DNA of 6,347 nt from NCBI GenBank assembly GCA_900552985.1, contig USBP01000089.1, forward strand, positions 1-6,347, in the 5' to 3' direction. Below are positions 5,318-6,347 of this stretch, piece by piece (within the stretch, counting starts at the first letter, position 1; each line of letters starts with the position of its first letter). A program made the position numbers and the translations under genes. The notes below the pieces were generated by a model. It searched no databases. It was not told the DNA's origin and worked only from the letters and a program-made list of their open reading frames with translations. This stretch comes from an uncultured Oscillospiraceae bacterium. GTDB taxonomy: Bacteria > Bacillota > Clostridia > Oscillospirales > Acutalibacteraceae.

Positions 5318-6241
5318 ATGCAAAAAAATGTTGGTTCGCAGCCAGCCGCTCTGCTTGACAACCGCAAGCTGTGTATGGGGGTGCTGCTGATGGCCCTGCT
5401 CTACAATGTGATCTTCGGCTGTGTGCGCAATCCGTTGGGAGAGGACAACACCATTTCGTGGATCGGCTATGACCATCCCTTTGGCTTCCTGGTGTGGGGC
5501 GGGCTGACAGCCGCCGCCTTCTTTTTGAATATCGCCTACCTTTATCGCCGCTATCACTACCGCGGGAAGATTGGCATGGTAGCCCTTTACACTGCGCCGA
5601 TGATGGCCATGACGGTGATCTTCATCAATGACTGGGGCTGGGAGCATGTGCTTCATTGGATCGGCGCGATTGGTTTTATTGCCCTGAACGGCGCGGCGCT
5701 GCTGCTCTTCTTCCTGCACAATTTTAAAAAGCATATCAGCTACCGGCTCACTGCCTTTGGCGTGGCGGGGATGCTGCTGGCGATGCTCATTATCCTCCTT
5801 ACGGTCGGCAAAAGCGGCCTGCTGGAGCTGATTCCCATGTGGATTGCAATGGCGCTGCTCTTCCTTGTGAATTTCACAAACCTCTACCCGGTGCTGGAAG
5901 AGGAAGCTCCTGCGCCTCAAAAGCCGAAAGACCGCCGCCGCGCGGAGAAACTGGCCTGGTGGCTGGGTATGACCGGCGCGCACGAATTCTATCAAAACCG
6001 CTGGCCGCAGGCGGTAGGCCATTTGCTGATGACCTACGTTGGTTTCCTGCTCTGTTTGGACCGGTTTATCGGCATGGGGAATATCAACAACATCCAGGGA
6101 GAATCCGCTTGGATTTACCTGGCGGCAGGGCTTTCCGTTTTGCTGGGGTCGCTTGCCTGGGCGTGGTGCGATGCGGCGGAGCTTCGCCGTGCGGAGGAAA
6201 AAACGGCGCCTCAAAAGAAAACGGCGGCAGCCGTGAAATAA
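5318..6241 (+). CDS. Polytopic membrane protein with TM2-like C-terminal segment
   Basis: A 307-aa integral membrane protein of unknown function. Start at ATG 5318 is chosen because AGGAG (5304-5308) stands nine bases upstream; the frame is open further up to a TTG at 5240 with no ribosome site. About eight hydrophobic segments are visible (roughly 17-37, 55-76, 86-103, 111-134, 143-163, 168-192, 232-250 and 265-284). A charged Pro/Lys/Arg linker (about 194-210) separates six helices from a C-terminal pair resembling a TM2 domain: KLAWWLGMTGAHEFYQNRWP matches the G-x-x-G-x-H-x-FY pattern, and WAWCDAAEL resembles the end of the second TM2 helix. The tail is Ala/Lys-rich and probably cytoplasmic. 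It lies 114 bp after the XRE gene on the same strand with no clear terminator between, so it may be co-transcribed. The N-terminal six-helix part is not recognised. Confidence 0.75.
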   Translation: MQKNVGSQPAALLDNRKLCMGVLLMALLYNVIFGCVRNPLGEDNTISWIGYDHPFGFLVWGGLTAAAFFLNIAYLYRRYHYRGKIGMVALYTAPMMAMTVIFINDWGWEHVLHWIGAIGFIALNGAALLLFFLHNFKKHISYRLTAFGVAGMLLAMLIILLTVGKSGLLELIPMWIAMALLFLVNFTNLYPVLEEEAPAPQKPKDRRRAEKLAWWLGMTGAHEFYQNRWPQAVGHLLMTYVGFLLCLDRFIGMGNINNIQGESAWIYLAAGLSVLLGSLAWAWCDAAELRRAEEKTAPQKKTAAAVK

Positions 6242-6347
6242 ACAAACGGTTCGGGAAATAGAGTGGGGCGCGTACAGCGAAACCGGGCACGCATTCAAAA
6301 ATCAAAGAAAACCTCTCGGCCGCTCCGCCCTGTAGGGAACGGTCTTG
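6242..6347. other. Gene-free tail, possibly the start of a dispersed palindromic repeat
   Basis: No reading frame or terminator with a T run is seen after the membrane-protein stop. The final 37 bases include CTCTCGGCCGCTCC and CCCTGTAGGG, the latter a small palindrome, and end in GGGAACGGTCTTG. From memory, wording of this kind resembles dispersed hairpin repeats between genes in Oscillospiraceae genomes, in which the next bases would mirror GAACGGTC. The window ends before this can be seen. Confidence 0.2.

Noticed and set aside
5294..6298. 334-codon open frame on the minus strand
   Set aside because: It mirrors the plus-strand membrane protein in GC-rich DNA. Its product is rich in His, Arg and Gln with no domain pattern, whereas the plus strand has a good ribosome site and regular membrane helices.
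1..6347. tRNA, rRNA or CRISPR array
   Set aside because: No cloverleaf with a CCA-type acceptor, no rRNA wording and no regularly spaced long repeats were seen by eye on either strand.

Overview
The window looks like part of the genome of a low-to-mid GC Gram-positive gut-type bacterium (Firmicutes, Clostridia, plausibly Oscillospiraceae/Ruminococcaceae). The evidence is strong AGGAGG-type ribosome binding sites, sigma-A/extended -10 promoters, a TnpX/TndX-type large serine recombinase, a Tn916/Tn1549-type regulatory module and a VanZ-like protein. No marker gene fixes the species.

Positions 1 to about 3167 are the right-hand end of an integrative element (transposon, IME or ICE) whose left part lies outside the window. 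In order it carries the 3' part of a small sigma-70-like regulator (cut by the window edge), a 79-aa HTH_16/Orf8-like protein, about 460 bp of GC-rich DNA without a credible gene but with nested perfect inverted repeats (candidate structured RNA), a TnpW-like small protein, and an apparently intact 571-aa large serine recombinase that is the last gene before the end. The end is placed at a GA dinucleotide (3166-3167), the crossover dinucleotide known for TnpX/TndX, one base after a short perfect inverted repeat.

The element has inserted into an ABC-transporter ATPase gene on the minus strand. The ATPase reads normally through Walker A, Q-loop, signature and Walker B, loses homology directly after the DEPTA motif, and so lacks the D-loop and H-loop. 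The rest of that gene, and any permease, should lie beyond the left end of the element. Upstream of the ATPase, in the same transcription unit, is a VanZ-like membrane protein whose start is best placed at a TTG behind a perfect AGGAGG. A 36-codon reading frame just upstream overlaps this start.

A divergent intergenic region (about 4364-4585) holds a good minus-strand promoter for the VanZ-like/ABC unit, a plus-strand extended -10 promoter, and three degenerate ACGT direct repeats over the minus-strand promoter. The plus-strand promoter serves a membrane-anchored XRE regulator, which is followed by an eight-helix membrane protein with a TM2-like C-terminal segment. A reasonable inference is an envelope-stress or antimicrobial-peptide response locus controlled by the XRE protein, with its ATPase currently switched off by the element and possibly restorable by precise excision. 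The last 106 bp hold no gene.
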